Shown in pieces: positions 1-11,230 of a DNA stretch of 64,000 nucleotides; positions within the stretch are counted from its first letter, which is position 1, and every line of letters starts with the position of its first letter. Source of the stretch: Brachynemurus nebulosus. Lineage: Eukaryota; Arthropoda; Insecta; Neuroptera; Myrmeleontidae. Both the position numbers and the translations under genes were made by a program. Under the pieces are notes generated by a model. That model was given only the letters and a program-made list of their open reading frames with translations. It ran no database searches and was not told the origin of the DNA. The stretch lies in assembly GCA_035578155.1 (NCBI GenBank), contig JAPWDM010000001.1, positions 19,131,725 through 19,195,724 on the forward strand, in the 5' to 3' direction.

Positions 1-59
1 TGAAGTCATATTAGAAGATATTACAATTACCTGATCATGGAAAACGTCACAACTAAGAA

Positions 60-423
60 TATGACACTTTTCCTGATAAATTAAATGTACCTAATACCAG
101 TATTTTTTTAATATATGTCACTTTTCCTGAAAAAAGAACCATGAAATATTAATTTTATTAAGACACATTTTTAGATATGCCGTTTATCTAGAAACAAACC
201 GATGCTTAACCAACCAACACCAAAACACAACTGATTTATGACAGTTTTCTTGATATGTGTCGATGCGATACGGTCCCGAACCAAAACGACACTTACGCTC
301 TCTCTTAGCCACGTTTCAAGTTACACTTATGACATTTTTCCACATAAAAATTTACATAATTGGAAGTTTGTTTTTCACGTAAAACGTGAAAAGCCGTTTT
401 TTGACTTATGTCACTTTTCTCGA
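60..423 (+). repeat. Five degenerate copies of a TATGACACTTTTCCTGA-like motif
   Basis: A 17-base motif close to TATGACACTTTTCCTGA recurs in the same orientation at about 60, 114, 237, 328 and 407. Spacing is irregular (54 to 123 bases), so this is a decayed cluster rather than a tight tandem array. A perfect inverted repeat, TTTTCACGT-AAA-ACGTGAAAA, lies at 371-391 between the last two copies. No gene is visible here. The motif may be the remains of a minisatellite or of subterminal repeats of a transposon. Confidence 0.4.
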
Positions 424-469
424 AAGCCATCGATATATTATATAACAACAATACGGAGCTAACACAATG

Positions 470-3095
470 ACACAGTAACACACACAGATGCCTAACGACA
501 ATGTATTAATGTATTTGTGTATGTAAAATAAAAACAAAACATTTTATGAAAAAAAGGAAAAGAAAGACGTTAGAAAGGTTGAGCAACTGAATGGTAGAAC
601 AACTTTGAAAGAAATTAGCAATTGTTGTAGGTTCAGCTATTTCAACTGTAAACTATATATCTACCATAATAATATGTAAGTTGCAAACTCTAGTGGTTTG
701 AAGATAGTAGTCTACTTACTAGTTATGCTATTCTTTTGCTTGTTTATTTTAATATGTACAGTTCAAGTTCAAATCATAACTTGTAGAATGCCTATACATT
801 CAAGAATGAATACAGATTTGACGTGTAATTTCAGAGAGAATCTTTCTCGTTTTAGTATTATTAAAATTGTACAGTCCGCGCAATAAACTTTCCCCGGGGG
901 CCAATAATACTTTTAACACGTTGATATATTGACTTCTTGTGCAGCAAACCTATTGCAGCTACGTACCTATTACATATATTATGTATTATACTAGTCGTCT
1001 ATAACGTTTACAGAAATTATTACTACGCTGAGGGTGTGTCACCGGTGTCACACATACTACCTGTCTGCGATAGCATCACATGTATGTGTGATTACTGATT
1101 AAAATTAAGTTTTACGGTCGTATGGTGTTAAAATGATTAACTTTAAATATACTTAGAAAGAAAGATCTTAGTATTTTAGGCGTATCTATTCTGGATTAGT
1201 TTTAAGAAAAAAATATTTCCGCTATTTTTTCTTTCGTTGAAGTTTTGATCCTTGGTCGCATCAAAGTATACGTTTAGTATAGCAGCAATCTGATTCAAAA
1301 AAAAATTTTAACTTAAAACCTTTTCAAGTTCGTCTTGAAATAAATTGATTTTTTTTAAAGTCTAAGCATTTTTATGTTTTTTACTGAAAATCTATCCATT
1401 TAAAATGTTTATTGCCAGAAGATGCTTTAGTTTTATACTTTCAAAAGGTTCAATCTAAGGCTTCACTGTACTTTTACTTCATATATAAACATCATTCGCT
1501 TCTATAAGCATTCGCCTTTTGCCTATCCCATTTCTTCTATCACCGCTTACTTAATCTACTTTCATTATTCGTTTAGTTTATTTTTTTCCCACTATGCTGT
1601 TGGTGGTTAAATATGTATGTAGGCACTAGCAACCCAAAATAACAAAAGGATGCGACGTGGGGAAACTTACGAAAAGAGGATCATGAAATTTGATCAACGC
1701 CCGTTATCCTGTTATCCTTGCGTTATATTTTACACATGTTTTTCTTTGTTTCCGTGTTGGCTACAAATTGTTACTCAATGTAATCCACTTTTTTGGGGGG
1801 GTAAGGGTTAAACCCGATCCGTTTTATTATCTTTCGCCTTCGTCATCATTTCTCCGTTGCTGTTTATTTATTTTTTTTTTATTTTTGCCGTCTCCGAACG
1901 ACGACGAAAGCTTTAACGAAACATTTATCATTTTTGCCACACACAACTTTCTTATGTGAAAATTTTTTTTCAACTTTTTTTTTCACGTTTGAGTTAATTT
2001 TATCGTTTTTTTCCTCAATTCATTTTATTTGGGAAAATTACTGAAAGGTGTTTCGATTAACTGTTTTATATTTCTTTTCATTTTGTAATTTCGTGCTCGT
2101 TGCTGGACGTCACAGTTCGACGAACGTATAGCTAGTTGAATGTAATAGCAGGTAAAAGTGTTTAGTGTGAATTCAGCAACAATCACACCAAACAATTTTT
2201 GCTTATATCAGACGATTGTACAGTTAATGTTTTTATTTGATATTAGTGAATTGGAACAGGGACTTATATGTGAAATAGTTTTAGGTGAAATAAATGTTGT
2301 TTTTGCAAAAAGCACGTCTTGAACAATAAACCACGCACGTTCCCGATGACATAAAAATATTGAAGTGTAGTTGTAGGCATGATTGATGAAAAAATTCATT
2401 TTGAAAAATCCTCAAAACAATATTTTTATCATTTTGATATTATTTGACAATTTTATTACGTCATTTAAGACAATAAAGTAAATTTTTAATTGGAAAAATT
2501 CAAAATGTGGTCTATCAACTTTACTGACAAGCGGTTCTCCTATGAATTTGTAATGTTAGTATTTTGAAAATAATCTAGTCGATATAAAACTGCCCAATAA
2601 AGATACCACCTGTCCGTACTTTCAAACTTTATCTCTACAGACTGTTGTACAGTCTTAGCTTTTTCAAAAATAGAAAGGAGCCATAGCGAAAACCTACAAC
2701 TAATACAAAACGTCAAGCTTTTTTCAGTCAGTCAGGAAACTAATATCATCAAAAAAGGGTTCAGTGCAGGTAACGATGCATTTGATGATGTCTTTTTATA
2801 AATATTATGACTTTTTATAGATTTTTAATAATTTTTGTGAGACCGATTTTTATTCTTATTATCAATTCATCGATAAAGATCGATGTACTTACACCTTTGA
2901 AATTGTGTTTTTGCTTCATGTAACAGTCTTAATTTTGTCAAAAATGGAATGAGAAATAACTTAAATTTATAAATAATAGTAAACATAAAAATAATTTTTG
3001 GTTGCGTTTACTGTTATAGAGTATCGGTAATTTTCGTTTTCGATTTCCGGTTCCAGTTTTCGGTTTTCTGTTTCGATTTTTGATTTTAAGTAAAG
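470..3095. other. Unassigned AT-rich stretch
   Basis: No supported gene, RNA or element. Open frames are short (under 90 codons), hydrophobic or low in complexity, and fit chance in AT-rich DNA. T-rich tracts dominate 1250-2060. A small imperfect palindrome centred on CACCGGTG lies near 1043. Confidence 0.5.
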
Positions 3096-3725
3096 TTTAC
3101 CCTTTGCACTCGATGGGCGCCGCCACGGCGACACAATAAATATTAATTCCACTCGTTAGGCGCTGCAGCGGCGCCATAAACAATAGGTACGTGTTTTATT
3201 ATTTACAACAGGCTAGGGGACCTAAGGCCCGATTTACATTCAGGCCCGATTTACATTAACGCTCCGCTCTCAGTACGATATCACTCCGCTCCCGGTTCGA
3301 TAAAATATTCTTACATAATAAATAATGAGTGTATTCACATCATCGCTCTGATATCGGTCCGATATCAGTCATGGTTCGCTCTCGCTTCAATACCGCTCCA
3401 ATACCAATACCACTGAAATAATATTTTATCGGAGCGATATCAGACCCTAATCGATGATAGTGAACACGTTTTTGATTCCACTTCGCTCCGTTTCTCAGCC
3501 TTCTTCATTTATTTGAAAATTATTATATTAGCAAAACATGATACAATACAACGACGCGACGTCTTGCTACAATACATTGTGATACATACTACTAAAATTA
3601 ACTGATAGATATATTGTATTATGGATATTATGTTCTCCTAATACAATAGTGTTTGCAGCGTTTTAAAACTACTGTCGAGTAGCTGAGTACCCATACCAAA
3701 AAAAGGTTCGAGTGCAAAGGGTTAA
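3096..3725. mobile_element. piggyBac-like TTAA-type non-autonomous element
   Basis: The left end reads TTTACCCTTTGCACTCGA and the right end is its inverse, TCGAGTGCAAAGGGTTAA. This gives terminal inverted repeats of about 17 bases that begin CCCTTTGCAC. The right end carries an intact TTAA; the left has the one-base variant TTTA. TTAA target duplication plus CCC-starting termini is characteristic of the piggyBac superfamily, which transposes with a DDD transposase. At about 630 bp, without an open frame, this copy cannot encode one. It contains a GGCCCGAT-type dispersed repeat between 3226 and 3495, so it is either a composite or was entered by another element. Assignment to piggyBac rests on the ends only. 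Confidence 0.55.
3226..3495 (-). repeat. GGCCCGAT dispersed repeat, copy 1 (inverted relative to 41.3-41.6 kb)
   Basis: This block is rich in GATATC, ATACCGCTCC and CGGAGCGATA words. Read in reverse complement it aligns with 41345-41591, from a GTGGAATCAAAAA-type segment at one end to the GGCCCGAT end at the other. The terminal GGCCCGATTTACATT is duplicated here in tandem (3226-3240 and 3243-3257). It lies wholly inside the TTAA-type element at 3096-3725. Confidence 0.6.
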
Positions 3726-3805
3726 AATTTCTTGTAAGCTCTGACTACAATATCTATTTGGCGACAATTATTTTTGTACATTTTAATTGTAAACATTTGT
3801 AATGT

Positions 3806-3890
3806 ATATAAAGCGTAACCTCTATACTGGAACGTCATTTAATACTCAAACAGTTTGGATATTTTATACATTAATGAAGTTATTTGCGAA
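3806..3890 (+). repeat. Dispersed repeat, partner at 63905-64000
   Basis: About 85 bases containing TACTGGAACG, CTCAAACAGTTTGGATATTTTAT and TAATGAAGTTATTT align in direct orientation with the last 95 bases of the window, at roughly 80% by eye. The second copy runs off the window edge, so the unit length is unknown. Confidence 0.55.
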
Positions 3891-6060
3891 AAAAAAAAAC
3901 GATATCAAAACTATTCGAGTTCCTTGAAAAATTTGTTTCATTACTTGCTTGACCACACTGGAGATTCGGTAATTGAATTGAAAAAAGGAAATTTTTATTT
4001 TTAATCCAGTAATTAAGAATATTTTGTTTTCGCTTATTTAATCTAGAAAAGCCACTTACTACTACCAATATCCACATATAATTTTAGCTTAAAAATGTTA
4101 TTACACGAAAAAAAAAAACACTGGTTAATAAATTACCAACTTTTGTAAGCCCATGAAATGAGATCAACTGATTTTGACAGAGCATTAAATTCGCAGTAGC
4201 ATTAATATCATGTCTTGGTTAGCTCGGGTTTCTTGTGAATATCAATAAAAAAAATTTACAGTCCAATTAAAAATTTATTAATTAAAATAATTTAAAAAAT
4301 GTAACAGTTGATGTGCTTTTTCTTTTACAATTGAAATCTATAGCATCTCTTCTTATCGCCCAACAATAATCTGCTAGCATCGGAGATTCGTTCTTTTAAC
4401 TTTACACCTGTAAGTTTCCTTTAAGATATAGAAAAGCTTCACTTCAAACAATAACATATAAATATTCAAAAATATACTCGCGCATCCGGTACATGTTTCA
4501 ACTGGCATATCTCAGTAAGACGAGCTGAGCCAGCTACGAAATGCATATGGGTGATGAGTAGTTACCGCGTGCTTCTTGACAATACAACTCATTATTGTTG
4601 AGCAAAAATCGTGTTGACCACTGAAGTCTACCGATTGTCTTCTAGTTACAACTTTATTTAAAGCTTTGTTATGAAAAGAGCCGTAACTGTTGAACATAGG
4701 ATAGTAAGTAGTTCGACACTAAAATTATCGTTAGAAATCATTTTACCAAACACATTCATAGTTGAACACAAATTTAAATTCAAATAAAAAAAATTCTTTT
4801 AATTTTATTCAAAAAATTTATTTCCTCCATTAATTCAAATAAATTAATGTTCCAACATAAAATACATTTTGAAAACAACACTTTCGTACAAAACAGATTA
4901 TAATCAGAAAAAAAAAAATTGGAAACGGTAAGGGTGGTCTAGATTTATATAAAAATTTTCAACAACGTCCGTCGTGCTGAAGAAAAACATCCAATGTGTT
5001 CGTTCGTATTTTAAAATGTTAAAAGTGTTTCTAATTAAAATTACATTGTTGATTAATAAATTTTAACATACCGGCCCATTAATTACACCAGACAACAAAT
5101 CACATCAAATGGGGATTGATACACCGGCTACCCCGGATACCCCTGAACATGGAAGGCCACGGTGTTTTATGTAGGTACGTATGTAGAGATTATAAGAGAC
5201 ACGACATGATGTGATCCATCCATCGGATATAAACGTTATACAAATTATAAAATTTGTTATCTCATAAATAATAGTGCTGTATAGAAAAATATTTATTACG
5301 CCACCTATAACTAGACAAGAATAATTTTACACTGAAGTTGTACAAAAAATAAAATAAAAACCAATAATATTTACAGTGTGGGATTTCCCCATAAATTAAA
5401 ATTATAGATTCATGAAAAAAAAGTTTAAAGAAATAATTGTGTCTGCTTAAGACTACACGACCAAAATAAAAACTTCTTCCCGTAACCGACTCGAAGTAAA
5501 ATAAAATTATTCCAAATAATATAGGATTTTATTGAACGAGTTGCGAATATGGATGAACGTGCGAAACCAGTAGCAAGAATGTGGAAAACAGATTTGTTGA
5601 ATATTCCACAGATTTAATGAATTTAGGTGGTCTGAAAGATAGTACCGAAATTAATTGATTTGTAATAATAATAAAACTAACATAAAGTTACTTTTATCTT
5701 TTGATAAAAGGCTATAGGCGAATACGCATTGGTAGAATGCCTCCGCACGAATTTTGTGAGTTTTTATCTACTAACCGCTATCGATATAAGATTGAAACTT
5801 ACTATGTTTCAGCCCTTCGAAATTTACTTCTTGGGGGTAAGAATTTATTTTTTAAAATCGAAAAAAGTTTGTAACTGTTGAATAGCTTGACGAATTTGCT
5901 TGAAATTTTTATGTTTTAAATACCTCTATAGTGGATCGAAAAAAAAGTTATTAGTTACAAATATAAAGGTTTAGATGACTATAATATTGAAATAATGGAA
6001 CATTAGGAGTGGAAGTCATCAGGAAAAAATAAAATGAAAGATTAATTTAATTTAAAAATT
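3891..6060. other. Unassigned AT-rich stretch with one GC-richer patch near 5.1 kb
   Basis: No supported gene. A patch at 5067-5173 stays open for about 35 codons ending in TAG, and a 61-codon ATG frame lies on the minus strand at 4512-4697. Neither has a recognisable motif or a convincing splice context, so I do not call them genes. A short hairpin, CTTTTATC-TTTT-GATAAAAG, sits near 5695. Confidence 0.4.
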
Positions 6061-6103
6061 GCGCAACCGGTTTCGGAAGAGCTAGTGCTTCCGTCTTCAG
6101 GCG
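6061..6103 (-). ncRNA. Hammerhead-ribozyme-like motif (Penelope-type), copy A
   Basis: On the minus strand the parts appear in hammerhead order. A stem I strand CGC is followed by the core CTGAAGA (fits CUGANGA). Then comes one extra C, and stem II GGAAG/CTTCC with an 8-base loop. GAAA follows, then a palindromic stem III CCGG, then TT (fits UH), and GCG to close stem I. A very short, self-complementary stem III is known from hammerheads of Penelope-like retroelements, thought to act as dimers. The unpaired C next to stem II departs from the consensus, so activity is uncertain. No Penelope reverse transcriptase or GIY-YIG coding is visible nearby. Confidence 0.5.
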
Positions 6104-7548
6104 TATTCCTTTAATAAAAATAAAAACAATATATAAAAATACAGTGCATATTTATGAAATTAATAGTAAACAAATACTTGTCAAAAAGCATGCAATTACT
6201 TACATGGAAAAAATTATAAAATAATATCACAAAAAGGTATTTTTTATGAAATTAAAATTTAAAATTAAAAACTTAAAAACATTGTTGTATAAAAGAAAGA
6301 TTATTTGTTGGATAATTACAATTATTTCAAAAAGTTATTAGCTTCAAAGAAAAAAAAATTATGACCTCGAAAAATATTGTTCAATTTTTCAATATTTCTT
6401 TTCATCAACTCGTGGCAATGGCACAATCGCCAAAATTTTTTTGCTATGATCAATACAACTTATAATTTTTTCAGAATTTTGTTCCGAGTTTGTCATAGTT
6501 ACAGGAAACAAAATATCCGTATTTTTTTAGAGATAGGTATAAGCTTCTAGATACTCAGTCGATCGAAAACCGGTTACAAATTCCGAATATGTTGATAAAA
6601 ACATTTGTGATTGCATAGTTTTCGAAACATGAAAATAGTTTATTGAAATATAAAATCAACTTGTATATTATGGTCTAGTACAAAACCCTTTATTTTTACC
6701 ATTGCCGCATTGGCGTAAAAGGCTGCAAATACAAAAATTAGTGCAAATAGCAAAATAAAAATGGCCGCCACGCTTAAATGGATTACGATAATTTTTTTAA
6801 AGAATTTGTTTTTTTAATACCTTAAATACAATAGAAATAACTGGGAGAATATTAATTTTTTCCTAAAATGGTTATGCACCAATATTTTTTTTTTTTTTTT
6901 TGACCACTTGATATGGATGGATCCATATAAATATCATCATTATTGGGAAAAAGTTTCACTTTCATAAGTGAATAAAAATAGTTGGAAATTAAATTAAGCA
7001 ATTGTGATGTGATTTTCTCAACGGAAAATGTAAATAATCAAGTTGAAAATGATAATTTGACACTTTATAAACCTTTATATCAAAACATTCGAAAACATAA
7101 ACAAAAATAAATTTAAATATGCTATAAATAATATCCACCTACATAAACGTATTATTATTATTCTCTATAAAACATAATAGATATGAAGTACATCTGTGGA
7201 CCTGTTTTGTCTATTTCAATTTGTTGTTTGATTTTTGCAATTTTTTGTTTTTTGATTTTTTGATTTTTAATTCATTTCAATGTTTGACGTAATACTTTTG
7301 AAAAGGTATTTTATTAATTTTTCAACAATATAATTTTTTAACTTTTTTTAATTTTTTTTTTTATTTTTTGTCTTAATTTAAATTTTTATTTTTTGACTGT
7401 ACATTTGTGTATTTTAAAAAAAAAATTATCTTAATAAATATAATAATTTTTTATTTTGATTTGTTTTTTGAAAAAAATTGTAAGTATTTGATTTATTGTA
7501 TTACCATTTAGTATTTTAATATGTTTGTTTCTAGTATTTTAAGATTAT
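6104..7548. other. AT-rich stretch between two ribozyme-like motifs
   Basis: No open frame or repeat I can support. There are long A/T tracts, including poly(T) around 6883-6901 and many TTTTTTGATTTTT words at 7230-7460. The ribozyme-like motifs at its two edges have opposite orientation and different stem sequences, so this is not obviously one element. Confidence 0.4.
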
Positions 7549-7587
7549 GGCCTGAAGAAGAAATTTATTCTCGAAACGTACGTAGCC
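7549..7587 (+). ncRNA. Hammerhead-ribozyme-like motif (Penelope-type), copy B
   Basis: Read 5' to 3': stem I GGC, core CTGAAGA (fits CUGANGA), stem II AGAA/TTCT with loop ATTTA, one extra C, GAAA, palindromic stem III CGTACG, TA (fits UH), then GCC, which pairs with GGC. The architecture matches copy A on the other strand, with different stem sequences that still pair. That supports conserved structure over chance. The short stem II and the unpaired C suggest weak activity or decay. It is followed by AATAAAAAACAAAG, an A-rich 3' side. Confidence 0.5.
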
Positions 7588-8766
7588 AATAAAAAACAAA
7601 GAAAACTTTTTGATGTAACTTGGTGATCATTTATTCAAAAATATTCCTTATAATTATTAAGCAATTGTAAAATTCTAAGGACCACAGATATGTATTTTGT
7701 ATTAGTTTATTACAATTATGTACACATATAATTTTATTTTTGGTTTTTATCGGACAGATGGTCAATGCGCAACTTATGTTTACAAGTATTTGCATTCTTA
7801 TTAAGATTTCTATAGAGGAAGTATACATGCATATATACGTACAATCTAAGTAGTAATATAAGTGTATCTCAATTAATTATTACAAAAATAAAAATAAAAT
7901 AAATTTTGTAATAAAAATCGATATTTATTGCTTATGTGTAGGTATAATATTCAATGAGTGTCAAGGTAACGCAGGTTGGTTACTGGTTCTGTATTTTTAA
8001 GAAACGACAACGATTTTGGTTACTGTATGGCATGAAATAACGATACAAGTTCAACAAAATTTATAGAAATCTACTCGAAATGTGATTTGATCTAACTTCT
8101 AATATTTGGCTACCTTCGTACATTTTTCTACTTTAAAATAAGCAAAAGTTATTTTATACTGAATGTTCTATCTGCCTTCATTTCTTCTCCTCTTTACCCA
8201 AACACATATTCTTATTTAGGGAAACATTAAATTTTCATGGATAATATACGTATGTTTTTGGCAGAAAATTTAGAAGTGTCAAATAAAGTTATTCACTGGA
8301 GAGAAGACCAGCAGATAATATTTAAACAGAGTTGGTACAAATGTATACTCTAAAACGATGTGTTACATATATGAGTGCGCTAATACGATCAGCATGGGGT
8401 AATTCACATGAGGAAACACTCCTGTTCGGAACGTCTTATTCGGTTGATAAACGAATATAAAATTCATTTTCTCAGTATGTATGTACTTATAAACGTTTTA
8501 TTTTAGTTTTAATATTATGAGGATGAGCTGAAATATCTTTTAATCTACAGAGCTGTGTGCAAGCTCAGAAAGTGTAAATTAAAAGCAATATAACATAAAC
8601 GCCATGCCAATCCCACTATCTCGGCGTCGCGGCCAGGAGCACTGTCTGCAGTAGTCTTGAAAAATTAAGTAATTATACTCCGGTACTTCACATTTAAGGA
8701 AAAACGTGACGAAATATCCAAAACGGGTGTTAACGTTTTGTTGACGGGGAATTAGCTAATTTCTAC
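7588..8766. other. Unassigned AT-rich stretch
   Basis: No supported gene. A short GC-rich patch at 8600-8660 (ATCTCGGCGTCGCGGCCAGG) is open in more than one frame for fewer than 20 codons and shows no recognisable RNA or protein motif. Confidence 0.4.
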
Positions 8767-9134
8767 TAGGGATGTTATGGGCATGAAATTTCGAATACGG
8801 ATATGGATACGGATATTTAAAAACATTTTTTTCGGTTTCGGTTACGGTTACGGATAATTGTTTTTAGTGAGCATTTTTTTTTAGAAAAAAGGGGAAAATT
8901 GTACCAAAAGGTGAACGCCAAACACGAATCAACAAAAAATTAGAAATCTATAAGGAAACACATGAAGTAAATATTTTCTTCGATTTAAACTCAATTTTCC
9001 AACGGCAGTTGTCTGTTATTATCCGAAACAAACCCGGAACTTTTATTTTCGGGTACGATTTCGATTACGGATAATTAATTATTTCGGATATCCGGTAGTT
9101 TCGGTTACGGTTACGGATAGCAATAACATCCTTA
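8767..9134. mobile_element. hAT-type MITE with perfect 8-bp target-site duplication
   Basis: The termini are TAGGGATGTTAT and ATAACATCCTTA, inverted repeats with one mismatch in 12. The element is flanked on both sides by the identical 8-mer ATTTCTAC (8759-8766 and 9135-9142). An 8-bp duplication is the hallmark of hAT elements. The 368-bp interior has no coding capacity. Subterminal regions are built from repeated GGATACGGATA / TTACGGTTACGG words, mirrored at the two ends. This is the best-delimited DNA transposon copy in the window. Confidence 0.75.
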
Positions 9135-9437
9135 ATTTCTACTTGATTTCTATTATTCAAAAATTAATACTAACTGGAGTTTTTTGGGTTGAGTAGTACA
9201 ATTAAATTTTCAAACTATTGCACGCGAGTGATCTTATAATGGTTCGACTTTTTCTTTTAAGGTAGGGAACCCTAATAAAGACGAAATACAGTATGTATAA
9301 TCAAACAACTATATAAAAAAAGGTGTCAAAAATTTCTCATATGTCATATAAAACATATAAAACTTTTTTCTATAAATAAATAAATTATACAAAAATGTTG
9401 ACATCAAATTTGTTTTTTATGGAATAAAAAAAATACA

Positions 9438-9438
<1 letters not shown>

Positions 9439-9509
<71 letters not shown>
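9439..9509. repeat. (AT)n microsatellite
   Basis: An uninterrupted run of AT dinucleotides, about 70 bases, that directly abuts the left end of the 1.4-kb TIR element at 9510. Confidence 0.95.
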
Positions 9510-9510
<1 letters not shown>

Positions 9511-10922
9511 CGTGAGTTTTTCGAGAGTTTCCATTTTGATTACAGCCAAACCGTTGATTTAATCGAAAAATTGTTCAAATAAGAGTTGCAGATATCGACG
9601 GGGGCAACTGATTGCTATAGTCAGGAGCTTTATAGCTCTTATGGTTTTCGAGTTATGATACAAACTTTTAAATTTTTAAATGAGACTATATGTTAATTTT
9701 TCGATAAAACTGATCTAATGCATCAATTAAAAATATAAATGAAGAAGAAAAATTTTTTTACCCAAGTTTATCTTTTGAATTTTTCTTTAATTTAGCAATT
9801 AGGCGGTAGAAATATGGATATGTATTTGAGGCTCTTTCAACCGACAGAGTTTTAGGCGGCTAAAATTTCTATTACATCCAAGAAAAAAACCTTATTTAGT
9901 ATCATTCTCTGTAATACAAGTGGTAGTTTTTGGAGTATAGTTTTGGAGTAATTCAGATTTTGGAGTATGTCGGGCTCTATTTCAAGTATTTAACATTTTT
10001 GCACAATAAAATCGAATTATTTTAAAAGATTAGTATCTAAAGTAACTTAATTTAAAAATAATTTGAATTATTTCATTAATTTACTGAAAAATATATTTAT
10101 TTTTTTATTTATTTATAGAACAACAGGAAGTAGGTGAAATAAATGTACCATAACCAATACAAATCAAAATGACATTGGCGTTTCTTAATAGTAGCAAAGT
10201 GAGGTTAATTGGGAACGAAAATATTATTAATAAATGTACTCAAATAGTGTAAAAATATTTGAAATTCGAAGTATTTTCTTTTTATTACATGCCAAATTAA
10301 AAAGGAGAAGTTTTATCATAAAAAACTTTACATTTCCTTTAAAAATACTTGCTACAAAAATATGTTTAGACGCCTATGTATCTGTCAAACAGCGACGTTT
10401 CAGAAAAGCAATTTTTTTTATTTTTCAATGAATTAAAACTGAAATTTTATTTCTTTATTGTATTTAGATACCATTTTTATACGATAATTTAATCTATTTA
10501 AGAATTTTAATTTCCGATGGAAAACGTAATAATCGTTTAATTTTTCGTTACTACATTGATTGAGCCATATTGAGCTAATATTTTTTTAAAATTACGTAAA
10601 ATCCTAATCGTTTGCAAGCACTTGAGTACGAAATTTAAAAGTGTCATTTTTAAAACGTAATTACTCAAAAATATGAGATAAAACAATGAAAATTTGAGGG
10701 TTACTGGTAGTTTTGAATTATAAACAATCTCTATACGTTTCCATTTAAAAAACTATTTCTAAAAAAGTTTGTATCATAACTCGAAAACCATAAGATCTAT
10801 GAAGCTTCTAACTAGAGCAATCGGTTGCCCCCATCGATATCTACAAATCTTAACTGAACAATTTTTCGATTAAATCAACGGTTTGGCTGTAATCAAAATG
10901 GTAACTCTCGAAAAACTCACGC
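9510..10922. mobile_element. 1.4-kb TIR element, non-autonomous
   Basis: The left terminus GCGTGAGTTTTTCGAGAG and the right terminus CTCTCGAAAAACTCACGC are perfect inverse complements. Similarity continues inward for about 170 bases on each side, including the mirrored GATTACAGCCAAACCGTTGA and AAACCATAAGA/TCTTATGGTTT segments. Flanks are TA-rich, which fits a TA target of Tc1/mariner type, but the (AT)n context makes the duplication unreadable. The interior holds only a 65-codon frame without transposase motifs. Three TTTTGGAGTA words occur at 9928-9970. The superfamily is inferred and uncertain. Confidence 0.65.
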
Positions 10923-11230
10923 TGTATATATCTACTTATATCTTCATCATTTAAAATGTTTTTAAATTTCTTTATCAATGTCAAATTCCAGTTTTTTTTT
11001 CGGCGTATTAAATTTACATATTGTGTTAAAAATAATTACAATTTTTTTTTAATTGGTAAATATAAATATGAGAATAAAAGGGCTTGTCACAATGATTTTA
11101 GAAATAGACGTATTCGACTTGTCAGTTATCAAAACTAAAATAACAATAATTTTTTTTTATTTAACAAGTAATAAATTTTTATTAGACACGTCTGTATTTG
11201 AAACAAAAATTTTTTGTAACAAGCAAGCTT

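Noticed and set aside
4512..4697. 61-codon ATG frame on the minus strand with balanced composition
   Set aside because: Looked protein-like, but there is no motif, splice signal or polyadenylation context to support it.
6061..7587. One Penelope-like element bounded by the two ribozyme-like motifs
   Set aside because: The motifs face opposite ways with unrelated stems, and there is no reverse transcriptase or endonuclease coding between them.
8600..8660. GC-rich patch resembling an RNA gene
   Set aside because: Compared with 5S rRNA and spliceosomal RNA sequences known to me, no match.
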